A DNA stretch of 64,000 bases from Streptosporangiaceae bacterium (GTDB lineage: Bacteria; Actinomycetota; Actinomycetes; Streptosporangiales; Streptosporangiaceae), in assembly GCA_025964695.1 (NCBI GenBank), contig JAOPYK010000249.1, positions 1 to 64,000 of the forward strand, read 5' to 3'. Positions 1 to 8,388 of the stretch are shown here, piece by piece. Every line of letters starts with the position of its first letter. Position 1 is the stretch's first letter. The position numbers and the translations under genes are program-made. The notes below the pieces were generated by a model. It made no database searches. It saw nothing but the letters and a program-made list of their open reading frames with translations, and had not been told where the DNA came from.

Positions 1-747
1 CTCACCTCCCACGACCGGGTCGGGCAGGCCATCCAGCAGGGGGCCCCGATCAAGATCGTGGAGACGAAGTACCAGAAGAACCCGTTCGCGATCATGTCGA
101 TGGCCAAGCTAACCAGCAAGTCCGCCAAGGACATGGTCGGGAAGAAGATCGGCGTGCAGGCCACCAACGAGGCCGTCTGGGAGGCCTTCCTCAAGGCCAA
201 CAACCTGGACCCGAAGAGCATCACCAAGGTCCCGGTGCAGTTCGACCCGCTCCCGCTGACCACCGGCACGGTGGACGGCTGGATGAGCTATATCACCAAC
301 GAGCCCAACGACCTGCGGCTCAAGGGCTTCAAGGTCGAGACGTTCTTGCTGGCCGACCAGGGCTACCCGCTCGTCGGCGAGTCCTACATCGTCACCGACC
401 AGGCACTCAAGAAGGACCGTGCCAAGGTCAAGGCACTTCTCCGGGCGGAGATCAAAGGATGGAAGGACAGCGTCGCCGATCCGGCGGCGGGCGCCAAACT
501 GGCCGCCGAGGTCTACGGCAAGGGCCTGGGGCTCAAGGCCGATGAGCAGACCCTGGAGTCCAAGGACCAGAACAAGCTGATACTCACCGACGAGACCAAG
601 AAGAACGGGATCTTCACCATCTCACCGGCTCTGGTCGAGGCCAATATCAAGACACTCAAGTTCGCCAATGTGAACGTCACCGCGGAGCAGCTTTTCGATC
701 TTTCCATCATCAGTGAGATCTACAAGGAAGATCCGTCTCTTGTCTGA
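1..747 (+). CDS. ABC transporter substrate-binding protein, NMT1/SsuA type (5' partial)
   Basis: This is the C-terminal 248 residues of a periplasmic-binding-type protein; the reading frame is open from base 1, so the N-terminus and any lipoprotein signal lie outside the window. Segments such as [16 protein letters not shown] and [11 protein letters not shown] resemble the second lobe of NMT1/THI5-like or SsuA/TauA receptors, which deliver nitrate, sulfonates, taurine or pyrimidine precursors to an importer. The next three genes encode one ATPase and two permeases in the same orientation, completing a NitT/TauT-type transporter. The ligand cannot be told from this fragment. Confidence 0.85.
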   Translation, partial: LTSHDRVGQAIQQGAPIKIVETKYQKNPFAIMSMAKLTSKSAKDMVGKKIGVQATNEAVWEAFLKANNLDPKSITKVPVQFDPLPLTTGTVDGWMSYITNEPNDLRLKGFKVETFLLADQGYPLVGESYIVTDQALKKDRAKVKALLRAEIKGWKDSVADPAAGAKLAAEVYGKGLGLKADEQTLESKDQNKLILTDETKKNGIFTISPALVEANIKTLKFANVNVTAEQLFDLSIISEIYKEDPSLV

Positions 748-1579
748 GAGCGCACTCTCCCACCCCGCCACCCCGCCGGCCGCCCAGGAGGGCACCGGCA
801 TCAGCCTGACCGGGCTGTGCAAGGACTTCCGGCTGGGCCGCAGGTCGGTCACCGCGCTGGACGGGGTGGACCTGCGCACCCCGGAAGGATCGTTCCTGTC
901 GCTGCTCGGCCCGTCCGGGTGCGGCAAGTCGACCGTGCTGCGCATCCTCGCCGGCCTGGAGACCCCCACGGCCGGCGAGGCCCTGCTGCACGGCGAAGCC
1001 CCGGAGCAGGCCAGGGCCGGCCACCACCTCGGGATCGCGTTCCAGGACTCGGCCCTGCTCCCGTGGCGCTCGGTCGAGGCCAACATCCGGCTGCCGCTGG
1101 AGGTGGCCGGGATCAAGCCGGACCGGGTCAAGGTCCAGGACCTCATCGCGCTGGTCGGCCTGGAGGGCTTCGAGAAGGCCCGGCCGGCGCAGCTGTCCGG
1201 GGGCATGCGGCAGCGGGTCGCCATCGCCCGCTCACTCGTCGTCGAGCCGCGTGTGCTGCTGCTCGACGAGCCCTTCGGGGCGCTCGACGACATGACCCGC
1301 CAGCGGCTCAACCTGGAACTGCTGCGGATCTGGACCGAGCGCGCCACGACCACCCTGCTGGTCACGCACGCCATCTCCGAGGCGGTGTTCCTGTCCGACA
1401 CCGTCGCGGTGATGACTCCGCGGCCGGGCAGTATCGCCGCCATCGTGCCGATCGACCTGCCCCGGCCGCGTACTCCGCAGATGCTGCGCACCCCGGAGTT
1501 CCACGCCCTGCAGGACCGGCTCTCGGAGATCCTTTTCGGCGGCGCCGGCACCGGCAACGGCAACGGGGCCAGGGAATGA
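740..1579 (+). CDS. ABC transporter ATP-binding protein, NitT/TauT type
   Basis: The ATPase powers the importer encoded around it. Visible motifs are Walker A ([10 protein letters not shown]), Q-loop (FQDSALLPW), signature ([15 protein letters not shown]), Walker B ([13 protein letters not shown]) and the switch histidine in LVTHAISEA, as in SsuB/TauB proteins. I chose TTG at 740 because AAGGAAG lies ten bases upstream (723-729); an upstream in-frame GTG at 713 has no ribosome binding site and would overlap the binding-protein gene by 35 bases. With TTG the protein has 279 residues and its start overlaps the previous stop region by 8 bases, consistent with coupled translation. Confidence 0.9.
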   Translation: MSESALSHPATPPAAQEGTGISLTGLCKDFRLGRRSVTALDGVDLRTPEGSFLSLLGPSGCGKSTVLRILAGLETPTAGEALLHGEAPEQARAGHHLGIAFQDSALLPWRSVEANIRLPLEVAGIKPDRVKVQDLIALVGLEGFEKARPAQLSGGMRQRVAIARSLVVEPRVLLLDEPFGALDDMTRQRLNLELLRIWTERATTTLLVTHAISEAVFLSDTVAVMTPRPGSIAAIVPIDLPRPRTPQMLRTPEFHALQDRLSEILFGGAGTGNGNGARE

Positions 1580-2343
1580 GCCGGCTGAAGGGCGGGCTAA
1601 GCGGAGCCGCCGGGCTGGCCGTCGTCATCGCGCTCTGGTGGCTGCTCGCCGCGACCGTGTTCCATGACGGCAGGGCGGTGCCGACCCCGCCGGCCGTCCT
1701 CACCGGCTTCGGGCACGACGGCTGGTCGTTCTACTGGCCGCATCTGAAGGGCACCGGCTGGGAGGCACTGCGCGGCTACTTCTGGGGCAACGCGCTCGCG
1801 CTGGCGATGGCCGTGGTCGTCATCCTGATCCCGCCGGTCGAACGGCTGGTCACCCAGCTGGCGGTAACGAGCTACTGCCTGCCCATCATCGCGGTCGGGC
1901 CGATCCTCACCGTCGTCTTCGACGGCGACACCCCGATGGTCGCCCTAGCCGCCTTGTCGGTCTTCTTCACCACGCTGATCGGTGCGCTGGCCGGGCTGCG
2001 GGCGGCGGACCAGACCAGCCTGGACCTGGTCAGGGCGTACGGGGGTGGACGCTGGCAGCAGCTCCGCAGGGTGCGGCTCGCGGCGGCGCTGCCCAGCACC
2101 TTCGCCGCGTTGAAGATCGCAGCCCCCGCGGCGGTCCTCGGGGCGATCATCGGAGAGTTCCTCGGACGCGTGCAGTACGGGCTCGGTCTGGCGATGGTCG
2201 TCTCCCAGCAGCAGCTCGACGTCGAACGAACCTGGGGTGTCGCCCTGGTCTCGGGTGCGATCGCCGGACTCGGCTACGCCCTGATCGGGGTCATCGCCCG
2301 GTTCGCGGCTCCATGGGCACCCCGATCGGAGGGCCGGCCGTGA
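1576..2343 (+). CDS. ABC transporter permease 1, NitT/TauT type
   Basis: A 255-residue inner-membrane permease with about six hydrophobic segments and an EAA-like loop around [25 protein letters not shown], the site that docks on the ATPase. ATG at 1576 overlaps the ATPase stop as ATGA, which indicates translational coupling. A second, diverged permease follows, so the transporter probably uses a heterodimeric membrane channel instead of the homodimer common in SsuABC systems. The substrate is unknown. Confidence 0.9.
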   Translation: MSRLKGGLSGAAGLAVVIALWWLLAATVFHDGRAVPTPPAVLTGFGHDGWSFYWPHLKGTGWEALRGYFWGNALALAMAVVVILIPPVERLVTQLAVTSYCLPIIAVGPILTVVFDGDTPMVALAALSVFFTTLIGALAGLRAADQTSLDLVRAYGGGRWQQLRRVRLAAALPSTFAALKIAAPAAVLGAIIGEFLGRVQYGLGLAMVVSQQQLDVERTWGVALVSGAIAGLGYALIGVIARFAAPWAPRSEGRP

Positions 2344-3113
2344 AGCGCCTCGCCGGCACCCTGCTCTCGGCAGCCGTGTCGGCCGTCGTCGTCATCTCCG
2401 CCTGGATCGGCTTCATCAAGATCATGAATATCAATCCGATGGTCGCCAAGGACCCGCAGGCGGTCTGGCACTACCTCACGGTGCCCGAGCAGCGGAACTC
2501 CGTCCTGGACGGGCTGTGGACGACCCTGCAGGACGCGGGGCTCGGCCTGATCGCCGGCCTGGTCGCGGCCTCGGTGGTCGCCATGCTGTTCGTGCTGTCC
2601 CGGTCGGTGGAGCGCTCGTTCATGCCCATCGCCATGGTCGTACGATCCGTGCCGCTGATCGCCATGACCCCCGTGCTGACCTTGATCTTCGGTCGCGACC
2701 TGCTGGCGACCACCGTGATCTCCGGGATCGTGGTGTTCTTCCCGGCACTGGTGAACATCGTGTTCGGTCTCCGGTCGGCCTCACCACAGGCGGCCGACCT
2801 GGTCCGGGCGTACGGCGGGTCCGGGTGGACGACGATGCGCAAGGTCATGGTGCCCAGCGCGCTGCCGGCGTTCTTCGCCTCGGTCCGGATCTCGGCGCCC
2901 GGCTCGCTGGTCGGCGCGTTGCTCGCGGAGTGGCTGGCCACCGGCAAGGGGCTCGGCTACGCCATGCTCAGGGACGGCAGCACCTTCCACTACGACGCCC
3001 TGTGGACCGCCGTCGTGCTGGTGACCGTCGTGTCACTGCTCGCCTATGCCCTGGTCGGGGTCGTCGAGGCGGCCGTGCTCGCCCGCTTCGGTCCCGCTCC
3101 GGTCCAGCGCTGA
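2340..3113 (+). CDS. ABC transporter permease 2, NitT/TauT type
   Basis: A 257-residue membrane permease related to the preceding gene, with the EAA-like loop [25 protein letters not shown] and about six hydrophobic segments. GTG at 2340 overlaps the previous stop (GTGA) and has GGAGGG six bases upstream, which favours it over an in-frame ATG at 2313. It is the last gene of the importer operon. Its last 80 bases are overlapped on the opposite strand by the tail of a decayed SDR reading frame. Confidence 0.9.
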   Translation: MKRLAGTLLSAAVSAVVVISAWIGFIKIMNINPMVAKDPQAVWHYLTVPEQRNSVLDGLWTTLQDAGLGLIAGLVAASVVAMLFVLSRSVERSFMPIAMVVRSVPLIAMTPVLTLIFGRDLLATTVISGIVVFFPALVNIVFGLRSASPQAADLVRAYGGSGWTTMRKVMVPSALPAFFASVRISAPGSLVGALLAEWLATGKGLGYAMLRDGSTFHYDALWTAVVLVTVVSLLAYALVGVVEAAVLARFGPAPVQR

Positions 3114-3377
3114 GGGGCCGCCCGGCTCGGCGCCCAGGGGCTCGTCCGCGGGGCGCGGGGCGGTGAGTGCGTGCCCGGTCAGCGTGCGCTCGGAGAACCT
3201 GCGGCCCAGCGCCTGGACCTCGCTCTCGATGTTCGGCACCACGCCGGGCATCGCCACCCGCATGTAGGCGTCGGTGAGGCGCGCCCCGCGCGCGGCGGCC
3301 GCCCGCGCGGTCTCGGCGCCGATGCCGCGGGCCGCCCCGGTGATGAAAACGACCTTGCCGGTCAGCGGCTCTCTCAT
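3033..3377 (-). pseudogene. Internally deleted short-chain dehydrogenase remnant
   Basis: The frame starts with a good SDR Rossmann N-terminus (GKVVFITGAARGIGAETARAAAARGARL) and then jumps directly to a sequence like an SDR C-terminal tail (TDAYMRVAMPGVVPNIESE, then VQALGRRF). The middle of the fold is missing, including the NNAG strand and the Ser-Tyr-Lys catalytic region, so about 200 residues seem to have been lost in frame. The frame then runs about 80 bases antisense into the ABC permease 3' end. It is divergent from the carboxylesterase. I infer an inactive relic; a functional mini-protein is possible but unlikely without catalytic residues. Confidence 0.65.
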
Positions 3378-3448
3378 CGGCCTGTCGCCCTCCGGTTCTG
3401 TTGTTACGGTCCATCAACGCTCCGAAGTCACACCGTGCCGCAGCCATC

Positions 3449-3503
3449 GGCTCAGTGTCCATGTCCTGAGCCGATAAAGACGCTGTGCGGATCTGATAAA
3501 GAC
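3449..3503. promoter_or_regulatory. Control region: inverted repeat plus phased direct repeats
   Basis: Between the SDR remnant and the esterase lies a perfect 7-bp inverted repeat (GGCTCAG, 10-base spacer, CTGAGCC; 3449-3472). It abuts two copies of GATAAAGAC at 3473-3481 and 3495-3503, whose starts are 22 bp apart, about two helical turns. This looks like an operator or activator site for the esterase (start 3565). No regulator gene is adjacent, so the binding protein is unknown. Confidence 0.4.
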
Positions 3504-3564
3504 ACCGCCATCGACCGGTCATAGGCTCTAGGAGACCGAACCTCGTTCTGATCAAAGGGTGCAC

Positions 3565-5061
3565 ATGGAAGCGATCGTCGGGACCGCCCAGGGCAGAGTA
3601 CGAGGCCGCGTGCGCGACGGCGTCGCGGCGTTTCTCGGCATCCCCTACGCGGCGCCGCCCTTCGGCGCCCATCGGTTCGCCCCGCCGCAGCCCGTACAGC
3701 CCTGGGACGGAGTCCGTGACGCCGTGGAGTTCGGGCCGACCGCGCCCAAGCCGGGCTACGTGCGGCCGTTCGACGTGCTGCTGCCGGACCCGGAGATCCC
3801 CGGCGAGGACTGCCTGAACCTCAACGTCTGGACGCCGGACGCGGGTGGTTCCGGGCTGCCGGTGATGGTGTGGATCCATGGCGGGGCCTTCCGTAACGGC
3901 TCCGGGGCGGTGCCGATCTACGACGGCACGCACTTCGCGCGCGACGGTGTGGTGTGCGTGACCCTCAACTACCGGCTCGGGGTGGAGGGCTTCGCCAACC
4001 TCACGGGGGCGCCGTCCAACCGCGGGCTGCTCGACCAGATCGCCGCGCTGACCTGGGTACGCGACAACATCGCCGCGTTCGGTGGTGACCCGGGCAACAT
4101 CACCGTCTTCGGTGAGTCGGCGGGCGCCATGAGCGTCACCACCCTGCTCTCCCTGGACCTGGCCCGGGAGCAGGGGCTGTTCCGGCGGGCGATCTCGCAG
4201 AGCGGGGCGGGGGAGATCGCTCAGGACCCTGAGGACGCGATGCTCGTCACCAGGGAGATCGCTCAGCGCCTCGGCATCGACCCGACCGCCGAGGCGTTCG
4301 CCACCCTCGAACCCGCGGAGATCCTGAACGTCCAGGCCGCGGTCGCCGCCGAGGTCACCGCGCTGCCCGACCCAGGCAGGTGGGGGAGGACCACGGCCGC
4401 CAGCGGGATGTCCCTGATGCCGATCCTGGACGGTGAGTTGCTGACCCGCCGGCCGGTGGACGCCATCGCCGCCGGTGCGGGGAGCGAGGTCGACCTGCTG
4501 ACCGGTTACACCTCCGAGGAGTTCCGCCTCTTCCTGGTGCCGACCGGGCTGACCAAGGTCGTGAACGCCGACATCGCCGCGGCGATTCTCAACGGCATGG
4601 GCATGGACCCGGCACTGGCCGCCGCCTACCAGGCCGCGCTTCCGGGCGGCACTCCTGGAGACGCGTTGTGCGCGATCATCACTGACGGCTTCTTCCGGAT
4701 ACCGGCGCACCGGGTCGCCGAGCGCCGCACCGCGTCCCCGCAGGGAGCACCGACCTACATGTACGAGTTCGCCTGGCGGACGCCGGAGCGGGACATGGGT
4801 GCCTGCCACGCGCTGGAACTGGGATTCGTCTTCGACAACCTGCACATGCCCGAGGGGTTCGCGCTCGCCGGGCCCAAGCCGCCGCAGGACCTCGCGACCA
4901 CGATGCACCGCGCCTGGATCGACTTCGCCACCCACGGGGACCCCGGCTGGCCGCGCTTCGACCCGGAGACCCGTCCGGTGAAAATCTTCGACGGCGTCGA
5001 CGACAAGATCGCCAACGACCCCAAAGCCGCCGAGCGCATGCTCTGGGCCGCCGGCCGCTGA
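3565..5061 (+). CDS. Carboxylesterase type B (para-nitrobenzyl esterase-like)
   Basis: An alpha/beta hydrolase of 498 residues that hydrolyses carboxylic esters. It shows the type-B pattern: EDCLNLNVW, oxyanion HGGAF (about residue 107), nucleophile elbow GESAGA with Ser near 185, and a catalytic histidine in the GACHALELGFVF segment near 418. There is no obvious secretion signal, so it is probably cytoplasmic. ATG at 3565 has AAAGGG about six bases upstream; an in-frame GTG at 3559 is the alternative. The natural substrate cannot be deduced. A long frame on the opposite strand over this gene is a GC-composition shadow. Confidence 0.92.
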   Translation: MEAIVGTAQGRVRGRVRDGVAAFLGIPYAAPPFGAHRFAPPQPVQPWDGVRDAVEFGPTAPKPGYVRPFDVLLPDPEIPGEDCLNLNVWTPDAGGSGLPVMVWIHGGAFRNGSGAVPIYDGTHFARDGVVCVTLNYRLGVEGFANLTGAPSNRGLLDQIAALTWVRDNIAAFGGDPGNITVFGESAGAMSVTTLLSLDLAREQGLFRRAISQSGAGEIAQDPEDAMLVTREIAQRLGIDPTAEAFATLEPAEILNVQAAVAAEVTALPDPGRWGRTTAASGMSLMPILDGELLTRRPVDAIAAGAGSEVDLLTGYTSEEFRLFLVPTGLTKVVNADIAAAILNGMGMDPALAAAYQAALPGGTPGDALCAIITDGFFRIPAHRVAERRTASPQGAPTYMYEFAWRTPERDMGACHALELGFVFDNLHMPEGFALAGPKPPQDLATTMHRAWIDFATHGDPGWPRFDPETRPVKIFDGVDDKIANDPKAAERMLWAAGR

Positions 5062-5098
5062 CCCCGCCGCACGGCGGATCAGGGAAGGCGGGTGCCCA

Positions 5099-6292
5099 TC
5101 ACTCCGTGAGGACCCGGTCGGCCACGTACTCGGCGATGGCCAGTGCGGAGGTCGCGCCGGGAGAGGGCGCGTTGCGGACGGTCACGACCCGGCCGACCCT
5201 GCCGATGCGGAAGTCGTCCACCAGGGAGCCGTCCCGGTCGACGGCCTGCGCGCGCACTCCCGCGGGAGCGGGCACCACGTCGGCGACCGTCAGATCGGGC
5301 ACGAACGATCGGGCCTCGGCGACGAAGGCGCGCTTGGAGACCGAGCCGTACAGCTCCTTCAGGCCGGTCCGCCAGTGGCGCCGCATGAGCGGCCGGAAGC
5401 CGGGCCAGCTCAGCGTCTCCCATACGTCGCGGGGACGCAGGTCGCGGCGCCGGTAGCCCTCGCGGGCCAGTGCGAGCACCGCGTTGGGCCCGATGTCGAC
5501 ACCACCGTCCACCCGGCGGGTGAAGTGCACGCCGAGAAAGGGGTAGCGCGGGTCCGGAACCGGATAGATCAGCCCCCGTACCAGCGAGGTGCGGGCGGGT
5601 ACGAGACGGTAGTACTCACCGCGGAACGGCACGATCGCCGGACCGTCGGTGTCGCCGGCCAGCCGTGCCACCCGGTCGGACTGCAACCCGGCACAGACCA
5701 CCAGGAGGTCGAAGGTGAGCGCCTCCTGCCGGGAGGAGGTTACGACGACCTCCGAGTCGGTGGGCACGATGCGTACGACCTCGAAACCCAGCCGCACCGA
5801 ACCGCCCGCGGCCGCCACCTCGGCGGCCAGGGCCCGGGTCACGGCAGGGAAGTCGACGATCGCGCTACGGGGCGAGTGCAGCGCGGCGACTCCGGTGGCG
5901 TGCGGTTCGACCTCGTGCAGTCCGGCGGCCGAAAGCCAGCGCAGATCCGGCACTCCGTTCTCGGTGGCCCGGCGCCGGATCTCTCGCAGTGGCGGCAGTT
6001 CGGCCTCCGTCCGGGCCACCACGAGCTTGCCGCACTCGTCGTAGGGCAGGTCGTGCTCGGCGCAGAATCTCTCCAGCAGCCCGATCCCACGGCGGCAGAG
6101 CCGGGCCTTCAGCGAGCCGGGCTGGTAGTACAGGCCGGCGTGCGCCACCCCGCTGTTGTGGCCGGTCTGATGGGCGGCGACCCGATCCTCCTTGTCCAGG
6201 ACGGTGACCTGCGCCCCAAGCCGGCCGAGCCGGTGGGCCACCGCCAAGCCGAGGATGCCGGCGCCCACGACGCCGATACGAGGTTCGGTCAC
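5099..6292 (-). CDS. lhgO: L-2-hydroxyglutarate oxidase, LhgO type
   Basis: A 397-residue FAD-dependent oxidoreductase of the DAO fold. The N-terminal dinucleotide motif GVVGAGILGLAVAHRL and the segment HNSGVAHAGLYYQPGSLKARL are typical of LhgO/L2HGDH proteins, which oxidise L-2-hydroxyglutarate to 2-oxoglutarate and so repair a side product of central metabolism. Length matches the family (about 400). It is convergent with the esterase, 37 bases apart, and seems to be transcribed alone. Other DAO-family substrates cannot be excluded. Confidence 0.85.
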   Translation of the reverse strand: MTEPRIGVVGAGILGLAVAHRLGRLGAQVTVLDKEDRVAAHQTGHNSGVAHAGLYYQPGSLKARLCRRGIGLLERFCAEHDLPYDECGKLVVARTEAELPPLREIRRRATENGVPDLRWLSAAGLHEVEPHATGVAALHSPRSAIVDFPAVTRALAAEVAAAGGSVRLGFEVVRIVPTDSEVVVTSSRQEALTFDLLVVCAGLQSDRVARLAGDTDGPAIVPFRGEYYRLVPARTSLVRGLIYPVPDPRYPFLGVHFTRRVDGGVDIGPNAVLALAREGYRRRDLRPRDVWETLSWPGFRPLMRRHWRTGLKELYGSVSKRAFVAEARSFVPDLTVADVVPAPAGVRAQAVDRDGSLVDDFRIGRVGRVVTVRNAPSPGATSALAIAEYVADRVLTE

Positions 6293-6341
6293 GCCACGAA
6301 CCTAACCCGTGGCGAACCCGGCCGAGGCCTCCGGGACCGGA

Positions 6342-6533
6342 TCAGCGGCCGAGGCGTTTGCGGCCCTGCGCCCTGACGCGTCTGCGCTGGGACGGGTCGA
6401 GCATGAGATAGCTGCCGACCGGCAACACGATGGCGCCCAGGATGATCAACGCCGAGATCCACCAGGGCAGGATCAGATAGGCGAGCAGCCCGATGGCCAC
6501 CCCGCCGATGACGACCTTTGTACGCGACGACAT
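6342..6533 (-). CDS. Small two-helix membrane protein
   Basis: A 63-residue protein with two hydrophobic helices (VVIGGVAIGLLAYLILPW and ISALIILGAIVLPVGSYLML), then a basic tail RRRVRAQGRKR that should face the cytoplasm. The coding pattern and composition look genuine and it lies between lhgO and the hisN-like gene on the same strand. I do not recognise a named family or a function. Confidence 0.6.
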   Translation of the reverse strand: MSSRTKVVIGGVAIGLLAYLILPWWISALIILGAIVLPVGSYLMLDPSQRRRVRAQGRKRLGR

Positions 6534-6596
6534 GTGCGCCCAACCTTCCGCGAGAGCTGCTACCCAGAGAACGGCTGCGACCTGATGGCGGTTCCA

Positions 6597-6606
6597 CGAT
6601 ATATCG
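6597..6606. promoter_or_regulatory. Palindrome CGATATATCG
   Basis: A perfect 10-bp AT-rich palindrome in the gap between the small membrane protein (start 6533) and the hisN-like gene (stop 6651). The same 10-mer followed by CG occurs at 45558-45567 upstream of the DUF4097/PadR operon. It may be a second site of the PadR regulator; this rests on sequence identity only. Confidence 0.3.
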
Positions 6607-6650
6607 CGAATCTCTCGATGTCTTCGTCGTGAGGACGGAGTCGGGAGAGA

Positions 6651-7454
6651 TCACGTCGACAGGGTCAGCGGGCCGCCGCCGAGCAGGCGCAATACCTCGC
6701 CGTGCAGATGCGCGTTCGTGCACACGACGCTGCCGCCGTCGGGCCCGGGCACACCGGACAGGTCGGTGAAGATCCCACCGGCCTCCTCCACGATGACCTG
6801 CAGGGCCGCCAGATCCCAGAGGTTGACCTCGAGCTCGGTGGAGATGTCGATGGCGCCCTCGGCGACCATCATGTGCGACCAGAAGTCACCGAAGGCACGG
6901 GTGCGCCACACCGAACGCGTCAGGCTCATGAAGTCGTCCAGCCTGCCCTGCTCCTCCCAGCCCCCCAGGCTGGAGAAGGACATTGAGGCGTCGGAGAGCT
7001 CGGTGACCGAGGAGACCTGCAGCCGGCTGGCCTTGGCCAGGCTCCGGCCCGTCCAGGCGCCGCCGTCCCGCGCCGCCCACCAGCGACGGCCGAGAGCGGG
7101 GGCCGAGACCAGGCCGACGACGACGCGGTCCTCGTCCATCAGCGCGATGAGGGTGGCCCATACGGGCACGCCCCGTACGAAGTTCTTGGTGGCGTCGATC
7201 GGGTCGATCACCCAGCAGCGGGCACCGTAACCGGTCCTGCCGTACTCCTCGCCCAGCACGGCGTCACGGGGCCGGGCGCGCTTGAGCGTCCCCCGGATCT
7301 GGTCCTCGACCATCCGGTCGGCATCGCTCACCGGCGTCAGATCCGGTTTGGTCTCGATCCGCAGATCGAGAGCACGGAACCGCCGGCTCGTGATGTCATC
7401 GGCCGCGTCCGCCAGCACATGCGCGAGACGCAGATCATCGGAGTAGCCCGCCAC
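6651..7454 (-). CDS. hisN: Inositol monophosphatase family protein, likely histidinol-phosphatase
   Basis: A 267-residue Mg-dependent phosphatase. It contains GEEYG, the metal-binding WVIDPIDATKNFVRG motif and the C-terminal NLWDLAALQVIVEEAGG motif of the IMPase fold. In actinomycetes this subfamily supplies histidinol-phosphate phosphatase (HisN) and lies near rsgA and aroA, as here. I place the start at GTG 7454 (VAGYSDDLRLAH); a longer frame to 7565 would run into the divergent HAD gene. Inositol-1-phosphatase activity is the alternative. Confidence 0.8.
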   Translation of the reverse strand: MAGYSDDLRLAHVLADAADDITSRRFRALDLRIETKPDLTPVSDADRMVEDQIRGTLKRARPRDAVLGEEYGRTGYGARCWVIDPIDATKNFVRGVPVWATLIALMDEDRVVVGLVSAPALGRRWWAARDGGAWTGRSLAKASRLQVSSVTELSDASMSFSSLGGWEEQGRLDDFMSLTRSVWRTRAFGDFWSHMMVAEGAIDISTELEVNLWDLAALQVIVEEAGGIFTDLSGVPGPDGGSVVCTNAHLHGEVLRLLGGGPLTLST

Positions 7455-7503
7455 GACGGGCCACGCTACCGCGATCACGGCGTACAGCGACAGACTGTGA
7501 AGT

Positions 7504-8202
7504 ATGGACGAATCGACATATCCGGAGCTGCCGACCCCGGCCCTCCTTTTTGATCTTGACGGCACCTTGATCGACAGCGTTTATCAGCACGTGATCGCGT
7601 GGCGATCCGCGCTCTCCAGCGTGGGCATCGACCTTTCGGTATGGCGGATCCATCGCCGGATCGGGATGAGCGGCGGCCTGTTCGTCTCGGCGTTGCTGCG
7701 GGAGACCGGCGTATCGCTGACCGAGGACGAGGTCGACGAGCTGCAGAAGATCCATGCCAAGGCCTATCTCGCCCAGCTCGACACTGTGCGCCCGCTGCCC
7801 GGCTCGGAGGACCTGCTGGCCCTCCTCACCGACGTGGGCGTGCCCTGGGCGATCGCCACCAGCGGCCGCGCGGAGACGGCGCGCTCCGCGCTGGGATTGC
7901 TCGGCCTGCCGGAGGACACTCCGATGATCACTCGTGATCAGGTGAAGCACGCCAAACCGGATCCGGACCTGTTCCTGGCCGCGGCGGCCCGGCTGGACAC
8001 CGACCCTCGGCACGCCCTGGTCGTCGGGGACAGCGTCTGGGACCTGCTGGCCGCGCGGCGGGCCGGCTCGCTCGGCGTCGGGATGATGTCCGGCGGTTAC
8101 GGCCGGGAGGAGCTGGAACGCGCGGGTGCCTTCCGCGTCTACCGGGACCCGCTGGACATGCTGACCCGCCTCGACGAACTCGGGCTCCGTCTCGCCCTCT
8201 GA
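7504..8202 (+). CDS. HAD-family hydrolase
   Basis: A 232-residue phosphatase of the haloacid dehalogenase superfamily with all four motifs: FDLDGTLID (nucleophile Asp), ATSGRAE (Ser/Thr), KHAKPDPDLF (Lys) and VVGDSVWDLLAARRAG (acidic metal ligands). The alpha-helical cap after motif I resembles beta-phosphoglucomutase or phosphoglycolate phosphatase types. It is divergent from the hisN-like gene across about 50 bases. The phosphorylated substrate cannot be predicted. Confidence 0.88.
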   Translation: MDESTYPELPTPALLFDLDGTLIDSVYQHVIAWRSALSSVGIDLSVWRIHRRIGMSGGLFVSALLRETGVSLTEDEVDELQKIHAKAYLAQLDTVRPLPGSEDLLALLTDVGVPWAIATSGRAETARSALGLLGLPEDTPMITRDQVKHAKPDPDLFLAAAARLDTDPRHALVVGDSVWDLLAARRAGSLGVGMMSGGYGREELERAGAFRVYRDPLDMLTRLDELGLRLAL

Positions 8203-8324
8203 GCCTTCCGCGGTGATCCGGCCGACCGTCCAGGCCGTGGTCCTGCCGTGATCCCGCGGTCGGCGCCTGCCGGGTCATGAGGACGCCGAGTGAGACGCAT
8301 GTCACCGCGGACCGAGCGCCAGTG

Positions 8325-8377
8325 GGTTGTGATTTCCAACTTTCCACTGGGATAGTGGGTTGGAGAATCCAATGCAC
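8325..8377 (+). promoter_or_regulatory. Thiolase promoter region with three inverted repeats (HxlR operator candidates)
   Basis: Three inverted repeats precede the thiolase: GGTTG-N6-CCAAC (8325-8340), CCACT-N5-AGTGG (8344-8358) and GTGnnTTGG-N5-CCAAnnCAC (8355-8377). The TTGG-N5-CCAA core matches the perfect palindrome at 9583-9599 before the downstream HxlR gene, so the same regulator probably controls both. The last repeat ends 11 bases before the thiolase start and would block initiation when bound. Confidence 0.5.
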
Positions 8378-8388
8378 TAGGAGGGATC

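Noticed and set aside
817-2343. 508-codon frame that fuses an out-of-frame ATPase region to permease 1
   Set aside because: Only the part from 1576 is coding; the upstream section is the ATPase gene in the wrong frame.
2968-4935. 655-codon frame on the minus strand over the carboxylesterase
   Set aside because: It is antisense to a well-conserved esterase, with Arg/Gly/His-rich low-complexity translation typical of high-GC shadow frames. Only its far end overlaps the SDR remnant.
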